Of a stretch of DNA of 64,000 nt, positions 1 through 9,317 are shown one piece after another. The translations under genes and the position numbers were made by a program. The notes beneath the pieces are model-generated. The model saw only the letters and a list, made by a program, of their open reading frames with translations, made no database searches and was not told where the DNA came from. The number at the start of each line of letters is the position of its first letter. Within the stretch, counting starts at the first letter, position 1. Source of the stretch: Arthrobacter sp. StoSoilB5 (GTDB lineage: Bacteria > Actinomycetota > Actinomycetes > Actinomycetales > Micrococcaceae); the NCBI RefSeq assembly GCF_019977235.1, contig NZ_AP024646.1:1612001-1676000 (forward strand), in the 5' to 3' direction.

Positions 1-275
1 TGCCGCTGAGCCGCAACGAGGACCTGTCCCCGAAGGCAAAGGCGCTGGGCACCCAGCTGCGCAAGAACTGGAACATCGACTTCGACGACGCCGGAGCCAT
101 CGGCCGCCGTTACCGCCGCCAGGACGAGATCGGTACCCCGTTCTGCATCACGGTGGACTTCGATACCCTCGAAGACCAGGCCGTGACCATCCGTGAGCGC
201 GACACGATGAGCCAGGAACGCGTGTCCTTGGACAAGGTTGAGGCTTACCTGGCAGCACGACTGATCGGCGCCTAA
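1..275 (+). CDS. glyS: Glycyl-tRNA synthetase, C-terminal end (partial, cut by window start)
   Basis: The first 275 bases read open in one frame and end at TAA 273-275, encoding about 90 residues. The segment ([13 protein letters not shown], then a run ending [12 protein letters not shown]) matches the anticodon-binding domain at the end of dimeric class II glycyl-tRNA synthetases, which charge tRNA-Gly in the cytoplasm. The catalytic part lies outside the window, so its integrity cannot be judged. The next gene starts two bases after the stop, so the two are probably co-transcribed. Confidence 0.85.
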   Translation, partial: PLSRNEDLSPKAKALGTQLRKNWNIDFDDAGAIGRRYRRQDEIGTPFCITVDFDTLEDQAVTIRERDTMSQERVSLDKVEAYLAARLIGA

Positions 276-277
276 TC

Positions 278-1240
278 GTGGCTTTGGAATACCGCGAGTG
301 GAAGGAAGGCGACGACCTCGCCCTCCTGGAAATCTGGGGCGGCCCGGAAACGCTCCCAGCCGAGCAGTTCCGTGCCGCGCTGGCGCCTTCCAGCAACCAG
401 CCGTGGCGCCGTTGCATTGTGGCCGAGGACGTCGTTGACGGCGTTCGCATCCCAGTTGCTGCCGGAGTGGTCCACGAGGCTTCGCTGCACCCGGAACGCC
501 TCTGGGCCTACATCGAGGTTGCCAAAGACCATCGCCGCAACGGCGTAGGCGCCACCCTGCTGACGATGCTGCGCCGCGAAGCCGGGAACTCGCCGTCGGG
601 CGTTTCCAAGCTCCGCAGCAAAGTGGAGCCGGGCACGCCGGGTGCCGCCTTCGCCGAAGCCGCAGGGTTGGGACCCATTCAGCGTTCCCAGCTGGTTGTG
701 GTGGATCCGGAGCCGCTGAAGCTTCCGCGGTTCGGCGACGGTTCTGAAGAAGCAGCCTCCGAACGCGTGGAGGACCTCGCCACCGGATCCGTGGAACTGA
801 GCGAAGTGGTGGGCAGCTACTACTCAGCCGTCCATCATTGGGACAGCCCAGGTGAGCTCAGCATTGCCACAGTGCAGCGGCTCTTCCTGCACGATCTCGC
901 CGGGGCCCACGGAGCCATTGTGCTGCGTGCGCCGAAAGCAAGCGCCTTTGGTGCCGGAGTGCCCGCCAGCCGAAAAGGCAAGATCCAGGCCTTCGCCATC
1001 AGCTACGCCCAAGGCAACTCCGAAGAGCCTTCGGACGTCTTCCTCGGTCACGATCCGAACCTGTCCGACGACGACGCAGAGGCTGCCGTGAGGGACCTCC
1101 TGGCGCTCATTGCCTACCAGCACCCCGTGCTGTTGGAAGTGGACGAATCGATGACGGCCCTGCGCAGCGTACTGGCACCCTTGCTGGATTCGGGCAAAGC
1201 CCATGTACGTGGCGCTGACACCCTGATCGTGAGCGACTGA
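278..1240 (+). CDS. GNAT-family N-acetyltransferase
   Basis: A 320-residue protein starting at GTG two bases after the glycyl-tRNA synthetase stop. Residues about 76-100 contain a GNAT motif A (AYIEVAKDHRRNGVGATLL) with the R-x-x-G-x-G acetyl-CoA pyrophosphate loop. The remaining 200 residues may form a second, degenerate GNAT-like half, since the protein is about twice the size of a single domain. The acceptor substrate cannot be told from sequence. A strong terminator follows, so this ends the unit begun by glyS. Confidence 0.75.
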   Translation: MALEYREWKEGDDLALLEIWGGPETLPAEQFRAALAPSSNQPWRRCIVAEDVVDGVRIPVAAGVVHEASLHPERLWAYIEVAKDHRRNGVGATLLTMLRREAGNSPSGVSKLRSKVEPGTPGAAFAEAAGLGPIQRSQLVVVDPEPLKLPRFGDGSEEAASERVEDLATGSVELSEVVGSYYSAVHHWDSPGELSIATVQRLFLHDLAGAHGAIVLRAPKASAFGAGVPASRKGKIQAFAISYAQGNSEEPSDVFLGHDPNLSDDDAEAAVRDLLALIAYQHPVLLEVDESMTALRSVLAPLLDSGKAHVRGADTLIVSD

Positions 1241-1259
1241 CCACCGTTCTTGCATCCCC

Positions 1260-1306
1260 GGATCCCGCCCTGACCATCACCGATGGGCAGGGCGGGATCC
1301 TGTTTA
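1260..1306 (+). terminator. Rho-independent terminator after the GNAT gene
   Basis: Perfect 13-bp inverted repeat: GGATCCCGCCCTG at 1260-1272 and its complement at 1288-1300, with a 15-nt loop, followed by TGTTT. It lies 20 bases after the stop. Confidence 0.75.
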
Positions 1307-1455
1307 AGGACCTGCCCGGATCCATGTTGGCAGATGCCCTTGACGCGGCCACGGTGCAGGAGTAGGAAGGCGACGTAAGCCACGCGCCGAACATACTCGG
1401 AGGGAAGCGGCGTCTGTGGAACAGCTCCGGTCTCGTCTGAATCGGTGGTAACAAC

Positions 1456-2829
1456 ATGAATGGAACGGCCCTGGATGGGCTGCGGGATCAGCTGCGTGGG
1501 CAGCTCATCACTCCCGAAGACCCTGACTATGATTCGGCACGGGCAGTCTTCAACGCCATGGTGGACAAACGTCCGGCGGGCATCGTGCGGGTGGCCCAAG
1601 TGGCCGATGTGATCGCGGGGGTTAACTTCGCCCGGGAGAACTCCATGCCCCTGGCCATCAGGGGCGGCGGACACAGTGCCCCTGGATTTGGAACGTGGGA
1701 CGATGCCTTGGTCCTGGACTTCGTCAACCGTACAGGGGTCCGGGTTGATCCGGAGACCGCAACTGCGCGGGCCGAAAGCGGAACCACGTGGGCTGACTTC
1801 AACCATGCAACGCACGCCTTCGGGCTGGCGACCACGGGTGGGATCGTCGGGTCCACGGGAGTTGCCGGACTGACCCTGGGCGGGGGAATAGGCTACCTGG
1901 CCCGAAAGTACGGTCTCTCCTGCGACAACCTCATTTCAGCCGATGTCGTCACCGCGGATGGAAAGTTCCTTGTAGCCAGCGAGGACCAGAACGAGGACCT
2001 GTTCTGGGCGCTCCGGGGTGGCGGGGGCAACTTCGGCGTGGTGACCTCGTTCGAATTCAAACTCCATCCCGTTGACATGGTTCATGCGGGAGTCATCTTG
2101 TACAGCGCAGAGCATACGGACACCGTTGCCCGGTTCTACCGCGATTACATCGCGAACGCGCCGGAAGAGTTCGGCGCTTTCCTGGGCTTCCACCAAGGGC
2201 CGCCAGTTCCGTTCCTTCCCGAAGAGTGGCATGGCAAGCCTGTCTGTGTGGTTGTGGGGATGTGGACGGGGGACATGGGAGAAGGCGAAGCACGGTGGCA
2301 GCCCTTCTTGGACGCCGCGCCCGTGGCGGGCTCGCTTGTAGCACCCATGCCGTACCCAGCCCTGAACGTTGCCTTCGACGCACTCAACCAGAAAGGCATG
2401 CAGGGATATTGGAAAGCGAACTTCCTCCCCGAACTCAGTGACGGCGCCATCCAAGCGCACGCCAAACACGGCGCGACGGTCACCAGCGTCAATACGGCTG
2501 TGCACATTTACCCGATCGACGGGGCCGTCTCACGCGTTGATGTCCGCGACACAGCGTTTGCGCACAGGAACATGAAGTTCGCGCCGGTCATCGCCACCCA
2601 GTGGATGGAACCCGCGGACAACGAAGCCAACATCGCCTGGACGCGGGAGTATGCGGCGGCTCTTGCACCGCACTCGGCGCTTGGTGGATACATCAACTTC
2701 ATGGACACCGAAGACCAGAACCGGGTCACTGAGAACTACGGCCCCAACTGGGATCGTTTGGTGGAGGTCAAGCGCAAGTACGATCCCGGCAACCTATTCC
2801 ACGTGAACCAGAACATCAAGCCGGCCTGA
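1456..2829 (+). CDS. FAD-dependent oxidoreductase, berberine-bridge/6-hydroxynicotine oxidase type
   Basis: A 457-residue flavoprotein. An FAD_binding_4 (PCMH/VAO) domain spans roughly residues 35-210, with RGGGHSAPGFG in which His73 sits where family members carry the 8-alpha-N-histidyl FAD bond. At the position of the second, cysteinyl attachment of berberine-bridge enzymes the protein reads GGIVGSTG without cysteine, so single covalent attachment is predicted. The C-terminal BBE segment (NYGPNWDRLVEVKRKYDP) closes the fold. Such enzymes oxidise alcohols, sugars or amines using oxygen; the substrate here is unknown. It stands alone between a terminator and the next gene. Confidence 0.85.
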   Translation: MNGTALDGLRDQLRGQLITPEDPDYDSARAVFNAMVDKRPAGIVRVAQVADVIAGVNFARENSMPLAIRGGGHSAPGFGTWDDALVLDFVNRTGVRVDPETATARAESGTTWADFNHATHAFGLATTGGIVGSTGVAGLTLGGGIGYLARKYGLSCDNLISADVVTADGKFLVASEDQNEDLFWALRGGGGNFGVVTSFEFKLHPVDMVHAGVILYSAEHTDTVARFYRDYIANAPEEFGAFLGFHQGPPVPFLPEEWHGKPVCVVVGMWTGDMGEGEARWQPFLDAAPVAGSLVAPMPYPALNVAFDALNQKGMQGYWKANFLPELSDGAIQAHAKHGATVTSVNTAVHIYPIDGAVSRVDVRDTAFAHRNMKFAPVIATQWMEPADNEANIAWTREYAAALAPHSALGGYINFMDTEDQNRVTENYGPNWDRLVEVKRKYDPGNLFHVNQNIKPA

Positions 2830-2883
2830 GACGGGGTTTCGGTGGGACCCCGCTAGGGTTGAAACCATGAGGTTTTGCTGCTG

Positions 2884-4359
2884 ATGGGTCACGGACACTC
2901 CCACGGTCACACTGAAGGTTCCGAGCCAACGCCACAGGCAATTGCGTCCCGGAAGCGCGCCAACTGGCTGTTGGCTGCGGTACTGGTACCGCTTGGCGTG
3001 CTCACGGTCATCGCCATGATGGTCATGTGGCCCTCGGGCAGCCGGGAGGGAATCTCGTTCGCGAGTCCCTACCAGGCTGCCCCGGGAGTCACGTTCGACA
3101 CCGGAAAGATCCAGAGTGTGGTGCAGGAAAGCTGCACACAAACTGGGCAGTCCACGCAAGGGCAGACGGGAACCAGCCAAACGGACCCAGGCCAAACAGT
3201 TCAAGGCCAGTCCGGCGGATCCGACTGCACCTTTGCCTTTACCCAGCCGGACAAGGGCGGGAGCCCCGTCAAGGTGGTGATCAACCCGGACGTCGCCAAG
3301 TCCCATGGCGTGGATGTGGGGGACTCCATCCGATACCTGAACCTCTCCGGTGTCCAAGGCGCAGCGCAAGGCAACGGCTCGCCGTCGTACGTTTTCGTGG
3401 ATTTCGTGCGGAGCCTGCCGATCGCCCTGCTGGCCATCCTCTATGCGGTGGTAGTGATCGCCGTGGCGCGCTGGCGCGGCTTCCGGGCGCTCCTTGGCTT
3501 GGTGGGTGCCTATGCAGTGCTGGTCAGCTTCATCCTGCCGGGACTTGTGGAGGGGAAGCCGCCACTCATGCTGGCTTTGGTTGGTTCCACTGTGATCATG
3601 ATCGGGGTCCTGTACTTCGCCCATGGATTCTCGGCAAGGACCTCCACGGCCCTGTTGGGGACCATCTTCGGCCTGGGCATTACGGCGCTGTTGGCGGCAT
3701 GGGCAACCGACGCTGCCAACCTTGCGGGCGTAGGCGACCACGACGCCGCGACGCTGATAAATATGTCGGACAAGATTTCCATCTCCGGCATCATCCTGTG
3801 CGGCCTCATCATCTCAGGCCTCGGTGTTCTCAACGACGTCACCATTACACAATCCTCGGCCGTTTGGGAGCTCTACGAACTGGCCCCGAATACCAGCGCC
3901 CGCAAGCTGTTTTCCTCGGCGATGCGGATTGGCCGCGACCACATCGCTTCCACCGTTTACACCATCGCCTTCGCGTACGCTGGCGCGGCCCTTCCGATCC
4001 TCATCATCGTGATGCTTTACGACCGCCCACTCGCCGAGGCCCTGACCAGCGCGGAGTTGTCCGAAGAAGTCATCCGGACACTGGTGGGCTCCATCGGCCT
4101 GGTGTTGGCCATTCCCGTTACTACGCTGATTGCCGTGCTCGTGGTCAAGGCGACAGGCGTGAAGAGTGCCACACTGGCGGCACGCTCCGTCGACCCGGAC
4201 GACGTCGAGGACACTGGTGCGCTCGCCGCTGCGGCCGCCGTCGTCGGTTCTGACCGCGAGGAAACGCTCGACGGCGGAGCCCGGCCTGCGCGGCCGGGGA
4301 GCCGCCGTGCCAAGAGGGAAGCGGAGCGGCGCGGCGACAGGGCAGACCCGGCGCCGTAG
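2884..4359 (+). CDS. YibE/F-family integral membrane protein with His-rich N-terminus
   Basis: The start is placed at ATG 2884; an upstream in-frame TTG at 2875 is less likely. The 491-residue protein opens with a histidine-rich cytoplasmic tail (MGHGHSHGHTEG), has one membrane segment near residues 25-48, then an extracytoplasmic domain of about 125 residues containing a Gln/Thr/Gly/Ser-rich stretch. About seven more membrane segments follow, including the conserved GVLNDVTITQSSAVWEL element. YibE/F proteins are widespread in Gram-positives and of uncertain function. The C-terminal tail is rich in Arg and Ala. No operon partner is evident; dusB starts 75 bases downstream. Confidence 0.75.
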   Translation: MGHGHSHGHTEGSEPTPQAIASRKRANWLLAAVLVPLGVLTVIAMMVMWPSGSREGISFASPYQAAPGVTFDTGKIQSVVQESCTQTGQSTQGQTGTSQTDPGQTVQGQSGGSDCTFAFTQPDKGGSPVKVVINPDVAKSHGVDVGDSIRYLNLSGVQGAAQGNGSPSYVFVDFVRSLPIALLAILYAVVVIAVARWRGFRALLGLVGAYAVLVSFILPGLVEGKPPLMLALVGSTVIMIGVLYFAHGFSARTSTALLGTIFGLGITALLAAWATDAANLAGVGDHDAATLINMSDKISISGIILCGLIISGLGVLNDVTITQSSAVWELYELAPNTSARKLFSSAMRIGRDHIASTVYTIAFAYAGAALPILIIVMLYDRPLAEALTSAELSEEVIRTLVGSIGLVLAIPVTTLIAVLVVKATGVKSATLAARSVDPDDVEDTGALAAAAAVVGSDREETLDGGARPARPGSRRAKREAERRGDRADPAP

Positions 4360-4434
4360 CGCGCCGAAGCAGGGTTAACTGCGCCGCAGGGGGCTCCCAA
4401 CGGTCGATTTGCCCCGATTTGCGACAATGGATGG

Positions 4435-5616
4435 GTGACTGTAGTAGCAACGCCCCCTGCCCCAAAGCTTGAGCTTCCGCCTTTGCAGCTCGGTGGGATC
4501 ACCGTGGACACTCCCGTGATCCTTGCCCCCATGGCGGGCATTACCAACTCCGCCTTCCGCAGGCTCTGCCGTGAATATGGTGGTGGCCTGTACGTGGCCG
4601 AGATGGTGACCTCGCGTGCGCTGGTGGAACGGACTCCGGAATCGTTGCGCATCATCTCCCATGATGAGGACGAGAAAGTCCGTTCCGTGCAGCTCTACGG
4701 TGTTGACCCCGTAACCGTCGGCGCAGCAGTCCGCATGCTCGTCGAGGAAGACCGCGCTGACCACATCGACCTCAACTTCGGCTGCCCGGTGCCCAAGGTC
4801 ACCCGCCGCGGCGGCGGTTCCGCGCTGCCGTGGAAGATCGATCTTTTTACGGCCATCGTGCAGACCGCGGTGAAGGAAGCCTCCAAGGGCGGCATCCCGC
4901 TCACCATCAAGATGCGCAAGGGCATTGACGAGGATCACCTGACGTACCTCGACGCCGGCCGCATCGCCCGCGATTCCGGCGTGGCCGCCGTCGCCCTCCA
5001 CGGTCGGACGGCTGCGCAGTTCTACTCCGGCCAGGCAGACTGGTCCGCCATCGCCCGCCTTCGTGAGGCCTTGCCCGACATTCCGGTGCTGGGCAATGGC
5101 GATATCTGGTCGGCGGAGGACGCGGTCCGCATGGTTCGGGAAACCGGTGTGGACGGCGTCGTTGTGGGCCGTGGCTGCCAGGGCCGTCCGTGGTTGTTCG
5201 GTGATCTCCAAGCAGCGTTCGAAGGCAGCGACCAGCGCCACCGTCCGGGCCTGCGGGAAGTTGCCGAGGGCGTCTACCGGCATGCGGAACTCATGGTGGA
5301 AACCTTCGGTAACGACGAATACAAGGCACTCCGGGAAATTCGCAAGCACATGGCCTGGTACTTCAAGGGTTATGTGGTGGGTGGGGAGCTTCGCGCCAAA
5401 CTTGCCACCGTGCCCACGCTCGAGGTCCTTCGTGAACTCCTTGGAGAGCTGGACACGGACTTGCCCTATCCGGGCATCGATTCCGAGGGGCCGCGAGGCC
5501 GTGCCGGTTCTCCTAAGAAGCCCGCCCTGCCCAAGGACTGGCTCATGAGCCGTCAGCTGAACGCGGAACAGAGTGCCGAAATCTCCGCAGCAGAGCTGGA
5601 CGTGTCAGGAGGCTAG
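4435..5616 (+). CDS. dusB: tRNA-dihydrouridine synthase (DusB type)
   Basis: A 393-residue FMN enzyme that reduces uridines in the D-loop of tRNA with NADPH. The N-terminal TIM barrel carries APMAGITNSAFRRLCREYGG near residue 31 and the catalytic cysteine in NFGCPVPKVTRRGGGSAL (Cys117). The barrel ends with GNGDIWSAEDA and GVVVGRGCQGRPWLF, typical of the DusB branch, followed by the helical RNA-recognition domain. The start is GTG 4435. An ATG four bases earlier is in another frame. The dgt gene follows 64 bases downstream in the same direction. Confidence 0.92.
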   Translation: MTVVATPPAPKLELPPLQLGGITVDTPVILAPMAGITNSAFRRLCREYGGGLYVAEMVTSRALVERTPESLRIISHDEDEKVRSVQLYGVDPVTVGAAVRMLVEEDRADHIDLNFGCPVPKVTRRGGGSALPWKIDLFTAIVQTAVKEASKGGIPLTIKMRKGIDEDHLTYLDAGRIARDSGVAAVALHGRTAAQFYSGQADWSAIARLREALPDIPVLGNGDIWSAEDAVRMVRETGVDGVVVGRGCQGRPWLFGDLQAAFEGSDQRHRPGLREVAEGVYRHAELMVETFGNDEYKALREIRKHMAWYFKGYVVGGELRAKLATVPTLEVLRELLGELDTDLPYPGIDSEGPRGRAGSPKKPALPKDWLMSRQLNAEQSAEISAAELDVSGG

Positions 5617-5680
5617 CTTCACACGTGTAAGACTGGCTCAAGAGGCACCACACAACGGCGCTTGAAGGAGGCAGATACCC

Positions 5681-6997
5681 ATGGGAACCGAAGCGATGCT
5701 GGGCCGCACTGGAACGCCGCACGACTACGTGCTGGCCATTCCGGGCTACACCGAAGCGGATTCTGCGCGGTGGGTGGAAGAGCCGCGAAAGACCAACTAC
5801 CGCTCCGACTTTGAACGCGACCGGGCACGGGTGCTCCATTCCTCGGCCTTGCGGCGGCTGGGTGCCAAAACGCAGGTTGTTGCTCCGGACACGGACGATT
5901 TCGTTCGCACCCGGCTGACGCACAGCCTCGAGGTTGCCCAGGTGGGCCGTGAGCTTGGCCGTTCGCTGGGCTGCGACCCGGACGTCGTGGATACCGCGTG
6001 CCTGAGCCACGATCTCGGCCATCCACCGTTCGGCCACAACGGTGAGTCAGCCCTGAACGAAGTGGCACATACTATTGGCGGCTTCGAGGGCAACGCGCAA
6101 ACACTGAGGTTGTTGACGCGCCTTGAACCGAAAGTCCTTGCCGAGGACGGCAGGCCCGCCGGGCTCAACCTGACCCGCGCCAGCCTGGATGCCGCGTCCA
6201 AGTACCCGTGGTCCGCCGTCGACGCCCCCGTCATCCATGGCCACCGCACCAGCAAGTTTGGTGCATATGAGGACGATCTTCCCGTGTTCGAGTGGCTACG
6301 GGAGGGCGCTCCGGGCAACCGCTCCTGCATTGAGGCCCAGGTGATGGACCTTGCGGACGATATTTCCTACTCGGTCCATGACGTTGAGGACGCGATCGTT
6401 GCTGGCCATTTCCAATTGAAGTGGATGGAAAATCCGGACCACCGCGCCCGCGTGGTGGGCTACACCAAGCAGTGGTACCTCCCGCACAACGATCCTGCTG
6501 ACATCGATGCTGCCCTTGCCCGGCTTGAGGCCACCAAGGTGTGGGTCCGCGAGGCCGACGGCAGCCGAAAGTCCATGGCTGCGCTGAAGGACATGACCAG
6601 CCAGCTCATCGGCCGGTTCTGCCAAAGCGCCATGGAAACCACCAGGGACCATTTTGGCCCTGCCAACCTGACCCGCTACGGCGCGGAACTGATGGTCCCG
6701 GAGGACACTGTGACGGAGATCGCCGTCCTCAAGGGCCTGGCTACTACGTTCGTCATTTCCACGGACCACCGCCAGCCCGTGTACGAACGCCAGCGCGAAG
6801 TGCTGCATGCCCTGGTGGGCGTCCTGAACGCCACAGGTGACCGCCACCTTGAGCCGATGTTCGCTGCTGACTGGCGTGACGCGGCCGACGACGGTGCGCG
6901 TCTGCGGGTAGTGATTGACCAGGTGGCGTCGCTGACGGATGGGTCTGCGTTAGCCATGTACGAGCGCCTGGTGGGGAGCCTGCCGTCGCTCTGGTAG
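5681..6997 (+). CDS. dgt: Deoxyguanosinetriphosphate triphosphohydrolase-like protein
   Basis: A 438-residue HD-superfamily enzyme that would split dNTPs to deoxynucleoside and triphosphate. The metal site shows as His81 (LTHSLEVAQ), His110-Asp111 (LSHDLGHPPFGHNGE) and a later Asp in DLADDISYSVHDVEDA. The C-terminal HD-associated domain is present, and the length fits the shorter dGTPase-like subfamily of actinobacteria. A strong ribosome site (AAGGAGG) precedes ATG 5681. The neighbour dnaG follows at 38 bases, an arrangement common in actinobacteria that links nucleotide control with replication. Confidence 0.9.
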   Translation: MGTEAMLGRTGTPHDYVLAIPGYTEADSARWVEEPRKTNYRSDFERDRARVLHSSALRRLGAKTQVVAPDTDDFVRTRLTHSLEVAQVGRELGRSLGCDPDVVDTACLSHDLGHPPFGHNGESALNEVAHTIGGFEGNAQTLRLLTRLEPKVLAEDGRPAGLNLTRASLDAASKYPWSAVDAPVIHGHRTSKFGAYEDDLPVFEWLREGAPGNRSCIEAQVMDLADDISYSVHDVEDAIVAGHFQLKWMENPDHRARVVGYTKQWYLPHNDPADIDAALARLEATKVWVREADGSRKSMAALKDMTSQLIGRFCQSAMETTRDHFGPANLTRYGAELMVPEDTVTEIAVLKGLATTFVISTDHRQPVYERQREVLHALVGVLNATGDRHLEPMFAADWRDAADDGARLRVVIDQVASLTDGSALAMYERLVGSLPSLW

Positions 6998-7035
6998 CGG
7001 CTATCATGGCCTCCCTGAGCGACTAGGATGGTCAC

Positions 7036-8922
7036 GTGGCTGGCTTGATCAAACGTGAAGATATCGACGAAGTACGCCAGCGCACGGATATCAAGGAAGT
7101 CGTTGACGGTTACGTCACGCTCAAGAGCGCCGGCCTGGGAAGTTTCAAGGGCCTGTGCCCCTTCCACGACGAACGCTCACCATCCTTCACAGTCCGCCCG
7201 CAGGTGGGCAGGTACCACTGCTTTGGCTGCGGCGAGGACGGGGATGCCATCTCCTTCGTCCAGAAAATGGACCACAGCTCCTTCCATGAGGCAGTCGAAA
7301 AGCTCGCTGCCAGGATCGGCTATGAACTCCGTTATGAGGACGGCGGCACGGGCCCAAGCCGCGAAGAAGTGGGCAAGCGGCAGCGCCTGCTGGACGCCCA
7401 CAAAATCGCGGACGAATTCTTCCGCGCCCAACTGCTGACTCCCGGTGCCGCCGAGGGCCGGAACTTCCTCGACGGCAGGGGCTTTGACCGCGCGGCCGCC
7501 GAGCACTTCGGTGTGGGCTATGCACCGCAGGGCTGGGACGCACTCCTCAAGCACCTGCGCGGCCGTGGGTTTACCGACGCTGAACTGAGGCTTACAGGCA
7601 TGTTTTCCGAAGGAAACCGGGGTATCTACGACCGTTTCCGTGGCCGGCTGATCTGGCCCATCCGGGACATCGCGGGCGACACCATCGGCTTCGGCGCCCG
7701 CAAGCTCTACGAGGACGACCAGGGCCCAAAGTACCTGAACACCCCCGAAACCACGCTCTACAAGAAGTCCCAGGTCCTCTACGGGATCGACATCGCCAAG
7801 CGGAACATCGCCAAGGTCCGGCAGTTGGTGGTGGTTGAGGGGTACACGGACGTCATGGCCTGCCACTTGGCCGGAGTCACGACGGCGGTGGCCACCTGCG
7901 GGACGGCGTTCGGCACCGAACACATCAAGATCGCCCGGCGCCTGCTTTCGGACGACGGCACCGGGGGAGAAGTGGTCTTCACCTTCGACGGAGACGCTGC
8001 CGGCCAGAAGGCCGCCCTCCGCGCCTTCGAGGAGGACCAGCGATTTGTCGCGCAAACGTACGTCGCAGTAGAGCCCACTGGCGCTGATCCGTGTGATCTT
8101 CGGCAACTCAAGGGCGACGCCGCAGTACGTGAACTCATCGATAGCAGGAAGCCCCTGTTCGAGTTCGCCATCCGGGCATCGCTCCGGAGGCACAACCTGG
8201 ACACCGTGGAAGGTCGCGTCGCGGCGTTGCGGGAAGCCGCGCCCGTTGTGGCGCAAATCCGCGACTCCGGCATCCGGCCCGCCTATACGCGCGAACTCGC
8301 TGGCTGGTTGGGCATGCCTATTGAGGAAGTCAGCCGCTACGTTGGGGCGGCAGCCAAGCGCGCGGCTTCCGGCGGTAGTGCGCCCGGCGCTACGGAACAA
8401 CCCACGACGACGCCGGCAGCCCCGCCGTCGAACGGCCAGGTGTTCAATCGTCCCGACCCGCGGGACCCCGTGGCAGGGATGGAGCGCCAAGCGCTGGAAG
8501 TCGTCCTGCAGGAGCCCTCAGTCCTGGGTGACGGTGCCTGGGAGCGTTTCGAGGCTTCCCATTTTGCTACGCCGGCATATGCGGCGGTGCATGCAGCCGT
8601 ACGTGCCACAGGGCTGGCACACGCGGCTGATCCGGTGGCATGGGTGGAGCACATCCGGCAGGAAGTTCCGGAGCCCTTGCGGCCCTTGGTTTCCGAGCTG
8701 GCCGTCACTCCCTTGCCGGCCAGTACTCCGGAGGCCATGCAACGGTATTGCCGGGACATTTTGGCGAGGCTTTTCGAACTGCAGATCACGCGCATCAAAG
8801 CTGACAAGATGGGCCAGCTGCAGCGCCTTGACGCAACTGCATTTCCGGAGGAATTCCAGCGCCTGAACCGCGAACTGATGGTGCTGGAAATGCAGCGCCG
8901 CGCTCTCCGTTCGGACTCCTGA
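7036..8922 (+). CDS. dnaG: DNA primase
   Basis: A 628-residue primase that makes RNA primers at the replication fork. The N-terminal CHC2 zinc finger is complete (Cys41, His44, Cys62, Cys65). The DnaG catalytic core follows, with the Toprim motif LVVVEGYTDVMACHLAGV and the acidic FTFDGDAAGQKA metal site. After a Pro/Ala/Thr-rich linker near residues 450-480 comes the C-terminal helicase-binding domain. The start is GTG 7036, preceded by AGGA. The gene lies directly after dgt and before the tRNA-Asn pair. Confidence 0.95.
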   Translation: MAGLIKREDIDEVRQRTDIKEVVDGYVTLKSAGLGSFKGLCPFHDERSPSFTVRPQVGRYHCFGCGEDGDAISFVQKMDHSSFHEAVEKLAARIGYELRYEDGGTGPSREEVGKRQRLLDAHKIADEFFRAQLLTPGAAEGRNFLDGRGFDRAAAEHFGVGYAPQGWDALLKHLRGRGFTDAELRLTGMFSEGNRGIYDRFRGRLIWPIRDIAGDTIGFGARKLYEDDQGPKYLNTPETTLYKKSQVLYGIDIAKRNIAKVRQLVVVEGYTDVMACHLAGVTTAVATCGTAFGTEHIKIARRLLSDDGTGGEVVFTFDGDAAGQKAALRAFEEDQRFVAQTYVAVEPTGADPCDLRQLKGDAAVRELIDSRKPLFEFAIRASLRRHNLDTVEGRVAALREAAPVVAQIRDSGIRPAYTRELAGWLGMPIEEVSRYVGAAAKRAASGGSAPGATEQPTTTPAAPPSNGQVFNRPDPRDPVAGMERQALEVVLQEPSVLGDGAWERFEASHFATPAYAAVHAAVRATGLAHAADPVAWVEHIRQEVPEPLRPLVSELAVTPLPASTPEAMQRYCRDILARLFELQITRIKADKMGQLQRLDATAFPEEFQRLNRELMVLEMQRRALRSDS

Positions 8923-9008
8923 CGTTCCCTGCTGATGGCCCCCGGACGCAGGCCCGGCGCTCGATTTCGTTTTCCGGCGGGGCCCTGTTAAGCTAGTAAC
9001 CGCTTCAT

Positions 9009-9081
9009 TCCTCCGTAGCTCAATTGGCAGAGCATTCGACTGTTAATCGAAGGGTTACTGGTTCAAGTCCAGTCGGAGGAG
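9009..9081 (+). tRNA. tRNA-Asn (anticodon GTT), copy 1
   Basis: A 73-nt cloverleaf with acceptor arms TCCTCCG (9009-9015) and CGGAGGA (9074-9080), discriminator G, D-loop TAGCTCAATTGGCAGAG, anticodon loop CTGTTAA and T-loop GGTTCAAGTCC. CCA is not encoded. It is identical to the copy at 9197-9269. Confidence 0.95.
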
Positions 9082-9086
9082 CGCAC

Positions 9087-9126
9087 AATACCCCCGTTCC
9101 GGTGTCTCGGAACGGGGGTATTTTTA
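9087..9126 (+). terminator. Terminator between the two tRNA-Asn genes
   Basis: ATACCCCCGTTCC (9088-9100) pairs perfectly with GGAACGGGGGTAT (9109-9121) over an 8-nt loop and is followed by TTTTAT. It is a near-ideal intrinsic terminator. Confidence 0.9.
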
Positions 9127-9196
9127 TACCCCCAGGGGGTATCTCCGCCCGATTCGCATTCGCCTAAAACCTTTGCTAAAGTCATAACCGCTTCAT

Positions 9197-9269
9197 TCCT
9201 CCGTAGCTCAATTGGCAGAGCATTCGACTGTTAATCGAAGGGTTACTGGTTCAAGTCCAGTCGGAGGAG
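9197..9269 (+). tRNA. tRNA-Asn (anticodon GTT), copy 2
   Basis: Sequence identical to the first copy, 188 bases downstream. The identity extends 12 bases upstream (TAACCGCTTCAT) and 5 bases downstream (GCGCA), so a segment of about 90 bp is duplicated. This copy has its own upstream spacer and its own terminator and is probably transcribed separately. Confidence 0.95.
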
Positions 9270-9274
9270 CGCAA

Positions 9275-9317
9275 GGGCCCCGCATCGGTTTCACACTGGT
9301 GCGGGGTCCATTTTTTT
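9275..9317 (+). terminator. Terminator after the second tRNA-Asn
   Basis: GGGCCCCGCA (9275-9284) pairs with TGCGGGGTCC (9300-9309) with one G-U pair, followed by seven T residues. It abuts the convergent minus-strand gene ending at 9316. Confidence 0.85.

Noticed and set aside
7177..8490. 437-codon antisense frame inside dnaG
   Set aside because: The dnaG frame is certain and the antisense product has no family features.
8997..9274. tRNA-Asn pair as attachment sites of an excised integrative element
   Set aside because: Only about 115 bp separate the copies, both are complete genes with terminators, and no integrase lies nearby.
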